From the NCBI GenBank assembly GCA_030833825.1, contig JAURGL010000083.1:1-7331 (forward strand): a stretch of DNA of 7,331 nt. Direction: 5' to 3'. Under the pieces are notes generated by a model that saw only the letters and a list, made by a program, of their open reading frames with translations, was not told where the DNA came from and did no database searches. A program made the translations under genes and the position numbers. The stretch comes from Vulcanococcus sp. SFB_649D_100_25 (lineage in GTDB: Bacteria; Cyanobacteriota; Cyanobacteriia; PCC-6307; Cyanobiaceae). The first letter of the stretch is position 1. Every line of letters begins with the position of its first letter. Below are positions 4,894 through 7,331 of the stretch, piece after piece.

Positions 4894-6692
4894 TGGCAGC
4901 GCGCGATCGGCAACGCCTGCTGCGGCTGCTTCCCTATCTCGGGCGCGACCGCAAGCGGCTGTTGCTCACCCTTGTCCTGCTGATCCCCGTCGCCGGGGCC
5001 GCCGCAGTGCAACCCCTCCTGGTGGGTCAGGCGATCTCCGCCCTGCGCCAGGAGCCTGTGCTGCCTTGGCTGGAGCCGATGTCCCTGGCCCTCCAGCTGC
5101 GCACCCTGGTGCTTCTGCTGTTGGTGGCGGTGCTGGTCCGGCTCGGATTGCAGGGGGTGCAGAGCTTCAACGTCCAGGCCGTTGGACAACGCCTCACCGC
5201 CCGGATCCGCAACGATCTCTTCGCCCACGCGCTCGATCTCTCGCTGCGCTTCCACGACCGCACACCTGTCGGCAAGCTCCTCACCCGCCTCACCAGTGAT
5301 GTGGATGCCTTGGCGGAGGTGTTCGGCAGCGGTGCTGTGGGTCTGCTGGCTGATCTGGTCACCCTGCTGGTGATCGCCGCCACGATGGTGGCGATCGAAC
5401 CGCGCCTGGGGCTTCTCCTGCTGGCTTCCCAGGTCCCGGTGACCCTCACGATGCTCTGGTTGCAGCGGCGCTACCGCAAGGCCAACTACCGCGTTCGTGA
5501 GGAGCTCAGCCAGCTCAACGCAGACCTCCAGGAAAACCTCCAGGGCCTTGAGGTGGTGCAGATGTTCCGCCGTGAGGCCCACAACTCAGCGCGCTTTGGG
5601 CGGACCACCGATGCCTACCGCCGGGCGGTCAGCGGCACGATCTTCTACGACTCCTCGATCTCTGCCCTGATCGAGTGGGTGTCTCTGGCGGCCATTGCCA
5701 TGGTCCTGGCCCTCGGGGGCTGGATGGTCACCGCCGGAGCGATGGGACTCGGCACCCTCACCACCTTCATCCTCTACTCCCAGCGCCTCTTTGATCCCCT
5801 CCGCCAACTGGCGGAGCGCTTCACCCAGATCCAGGGCGGGCTGACCGCCGTGGAGCGCATCGGAGAGCTGCTGGAGGAGCCGATCGAGATCCAGGAGCTT
5901 CCCCTCAATCAGCGCTCGGCAGAAGCCCTGCGCAGTGGGGCCGACCGCAGCAGTGCCGGCGAGGTGGTGTTTGAGAACGTCTCCTTCGCCTACCGCCCGG
6001 ACGATCCGATCCTCACGGATCTCTCCTTCCGGATCGCCCCCGGCGAGCACGTCGCCCTGGTGGGGCCCACCGGCTCCGGCAAAACCACGGTGATTCGCCT
6101 GCTCTGCCGGCTCTACGAACCCCAGCAGGGCCGGATCCTGCTCGATGGGGTCGACATCCGTGAACTCCCCATTCCCACCCTGCGCCAACGGCTTGGGGTG
6201 GTCCTGCAGGACACCTTCCTGTTCAGCGGCAATGTGGCCGACAACCTCCGCCTTGATGGCTCCGTCAGCGACGCCGAGCTGGAGCGCCTCTGCTTTGAGC
6301 TGGGCCTTGAGCCCCTGCTGGATCGTCTGCCGGCCGGTCTCGCGACCGAGTTGCGGGAGCGGGGCAGCAACCTCTCCTCCGGTGAACGCCAGTTGTTGTC
6401 AGTCGCGCGGGTGGCGATTCGCAACCCCTCCGTGCTGGTGATGGATGAGGCCACCGCCTTCCTTGATCCCTCCACCGAAGCCACCCTGCAGCGGGATCTC
6501 GACCGCCTGCTGCGTCAGCGCACCGCGATCGTGATCGCCCACCGCCTCGCCACGGTGGAGGCCGCTGATCGCATCCTTGTCCTTCAGCGCGGCCGCTTGA
6601 TCGAGGAGGGGACCCACACGGCCCTGCGGGCTGCCGGGGGTCTCTACGCCCAGTTGGCCGACCTGCAGGAACGCGGTCTGGCCAGGCTCTAG
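4893..6692 (+). CDS. ABC exporter half-transporter (MsbA/MdlB-like, ABCB type)
   Basis: A 599-residue fused membrane-ATPase protein of the lipid/multidrug exporter type, acting as a homo- or heterodimer in the cytoplasmic or thylakoid membrane. Six hydrophobic segments lie at about 22-45, 68-90, 145-165, 170-190, 255-276 and 280-298. The nucleotide-binding domain follows with Walker A G391-PTGSGKTT-399, Q-loop Q439, signature L494-S-S-G-E-R-Q500, Walker B V-L-V-M-D-E519-A-T, D-loop F-L-D525 and H-loop H550. The catalytic Glu (E519) and His are present, so the site looks competent. The signature is LSSGE rather than LSGGQ, a known variant. Substrate cannot be told from the sequence. The start ATG overlaps the hisG stop (TGATG), suggesting translational coupling, although no functional link with histidine synthesis is evident. 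The TAG stop overlaps that of the convergent hydrolase gene. Confidence 0.93.
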   Translation: MAARDRQRLLRLLPYLGRDRKRLLLTLVLLIPVAGAAAVQPLLVGQAISALRQEPVLPWLEPMSLALQLRTLVLLLLVAVLVRLGLQGVQSFNVQAVGQRLTARIRNDLFAHALDLSLRFHDRTPVGKLLTRLTSDVDALAEVFGSGAVGLLADLVTLLVIAATMVAIEPRLGLLLLASQVPVTLTMLWLQRRYRKANYRVREELSQLNADLQENLQGLEVVQMFRREAHNSARFGRTTDAYRRAVSGTIFYDSSISALIEWVSLAAIAMVLALGGWMVTAGAMGLGTLTTFILYSQRLFDPLRQLAERFTQIQGGLTAVERIGELLEEPIEIQELPLNQRSAEALRSGADRSSAGEVVFENVSFAYRPDDPILTDLSFRIAPGEHVALVGPTGSGKTTVIRLLCRLYEPQQGRILLDGVDIRELPIPTLRQRLGVVLQDTFLFSGNVADNLRLDGSVSDAELERLCFELGLEPLLDRLPAGLATELRERGSNLSSGERQLLSVARVAIRNPSVLVMDEATAFLDPSTEATLQRDLDRLLRQRTAIVIAHRLATVEAADRILVLQRGRLIEEGTHTALRAAGGLYAQLADLQERGLARL

Positions 6693-7331
6693 GACAAGGT
6701 TCGATCCAGCCAGTCCTCGATGACTCGGGCGAGGGCGTCTGGGGCGCTGCGCATCGGCAGATGCCCTTCCCCTTCGAGCTCCTGCACCTCGGCATTGGGG
6801 GCATAGCCCGAGAGATGGCGGACGTAGCGCGGCTCCATCACCGTGTCCTTGCTCCCGCTGATCCAGAGGCTCGGCACCGAGAGCTGGGCGGCGATGCCCG
6901 GCAGCTGCCGCACCGCTCCCCGTTGCATGCTGCTGGCCAGCAGGCCCCGGGCGGCCCTGAGTTCCGCCACCAGGGGGCTGCGGATCGCCTCGGTGCCGGG
7001 GATCTGCGCCAACCAGCTGGGTCTCCAGCGCAGGAAGGCGGCTCCGCCGCTGCGGACCATCCGAAAGGGGCGCGGTTGATAGACCCCGCCGCCAGCGGCC
7101 ACCTGCACCACTCCCCGCAGTTGGCTGCCCAGATGGGGAGCTGCATGCAGCACCAGACTCCCCCCGAGGGAGTGCCCCAGCAGCAGCACCGGTCGCCCCG
7201 CGGCCTGCTCACGGACCGCGTCGGCCAGCCAGCGCCCATAGCTCACCAGGGTCGGGCGAAGCTCCCTGGGGCGGCTGGTTCCGCCAAAGCCAGGCAGATC
7301 CGGTGCCCAGAACTGCCAGCGGGGTTCCAGG
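6689..7331 (-). CDS. Alpha/beta-fold hydrolase, C-terminal part (start beyond right edge)
   Basis: The frame reads leftwards from the right edge to TAG at 6689-6691, giving 213 residues without the N terminus. An internal GTG at 7246 is not the start, because the family motif D11-L-P-G-F-G of the first visible residues lies upstream of it, continuous with the edge. The nucleophile elbow is G52-H-S54-L-G-G, and the other triad members are likely D162 (SGSKDTV) and H190 (GEGHLPM), so a Ser-Asp-His triad is complete. The stretch between about 82 and 140 forms a variable lid rich in Arg and Trp. Substrate is unknown; relatives include esterases, lipases, C-C hydrolases and cofactor-free haloperoxidases. 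It converges on the ABC exporter gene with a 4-base CTAG stop overlap. Confidence 0.88.
   Translation of the reverse strand, partial: LEPRWQFWAPDLPGFGGTSRPRELRPTLVSYGRWLADAVREQAAGRPVLLLGHSLGGSLVLHAAPHLGSQLRGVVQVAAGGGVYQPRPFRMVRSGGAAFLRWRPSWLAQIPGTEAIRSPLVAELRAARGLLASSMQRGAVRQLPGIAAQLSVPSLWISGSKDTVMEPRYVRHLSGYAPNAEVQELEGEGHLPMRSAPDALARVIEDWLDRTLS

Noticed and set aside
4623..5582. Long minus-strand ORF opposite hisG and the ABC exporter
   Set aside because: It is rich in His, Gln and Arg, has no recognisable motif, and lies opposite strongly conserved genes, as expected for a shadow frame in GC-rich DNA. The same holds for the minus-strand frames at 2379-3164, 893-1402 and 5586-6188.
1..7331. 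CRISPR array, transposase, toxin-antitoxin, phage or defence genes
   Set aside because: I found no spaced repeats, IS-type terminal repeats or recognisable proteins of these kinds on either strand.

Overview
The window looks like a stretch of chromosome from a GC-rich picocyanobacterium of the Synechococcus/Cyanobium type. This is inference from protein flavour, the short form of HisG, a tRNA without an encoded CCA, and extremely tight packing with frequent strand switching. No plasmid, phage, transposon or CRISPR gene is visible. Nearly everything is recognisable housekeeping or transport machinery, and I do not see a convincing undescribed multi-gene system.

Layout. Bases 1-216 hold the 5' part of a minus-strand gene for an exported, Thr/Ser-rich protein of unknown function, visibly AT-richer than the rest. 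Bases 217-494 are mostly non-coding and contain a perfect CRP-type palindrome (317-332), a tandem 11-bp repeat (445-466) and one doubtful tiny ORF. A minus-strand tRNA-Pro(UGG) lies at 495-568. It is divergent from a plus-strand pair: a secreted M23 (LytM-type) peptidoglycan hydrolase (652-1335) and an AlkB-like DNA-repair dioxygenase (about 1332-2021). From there genes abut or overlap to the right edge: ridA (minus), an FbpC/FutC-like ABC ATPase (plus), gloB (minus), hisG plus an ABC exporter (plus, start overlapping stop), and an alpha/beta hydrolase (minus) cut by the right edge.

How the genes relate. Several serve damage control: AlkB repairs alkylated DNA, RidA removes reactive imines/enamines, and GloB finishes methylglyoxal detoxification. 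They are on alternating strands, so this is neighbourhood rather than an operon. The plausible co-transcription units are M23-alkB and hisG-ABC exporter, both joined by overlapping stop and start codons. The ABC ATPase lacks a permease and a binding protein in the window. The most unusual points are the three convergent pairs that all overlap at their 3' ends (112, 4 and 4 bases), leaving no room for ordinary terminators, and the perfect CRP palindrome upstream of the exported-protein gene.
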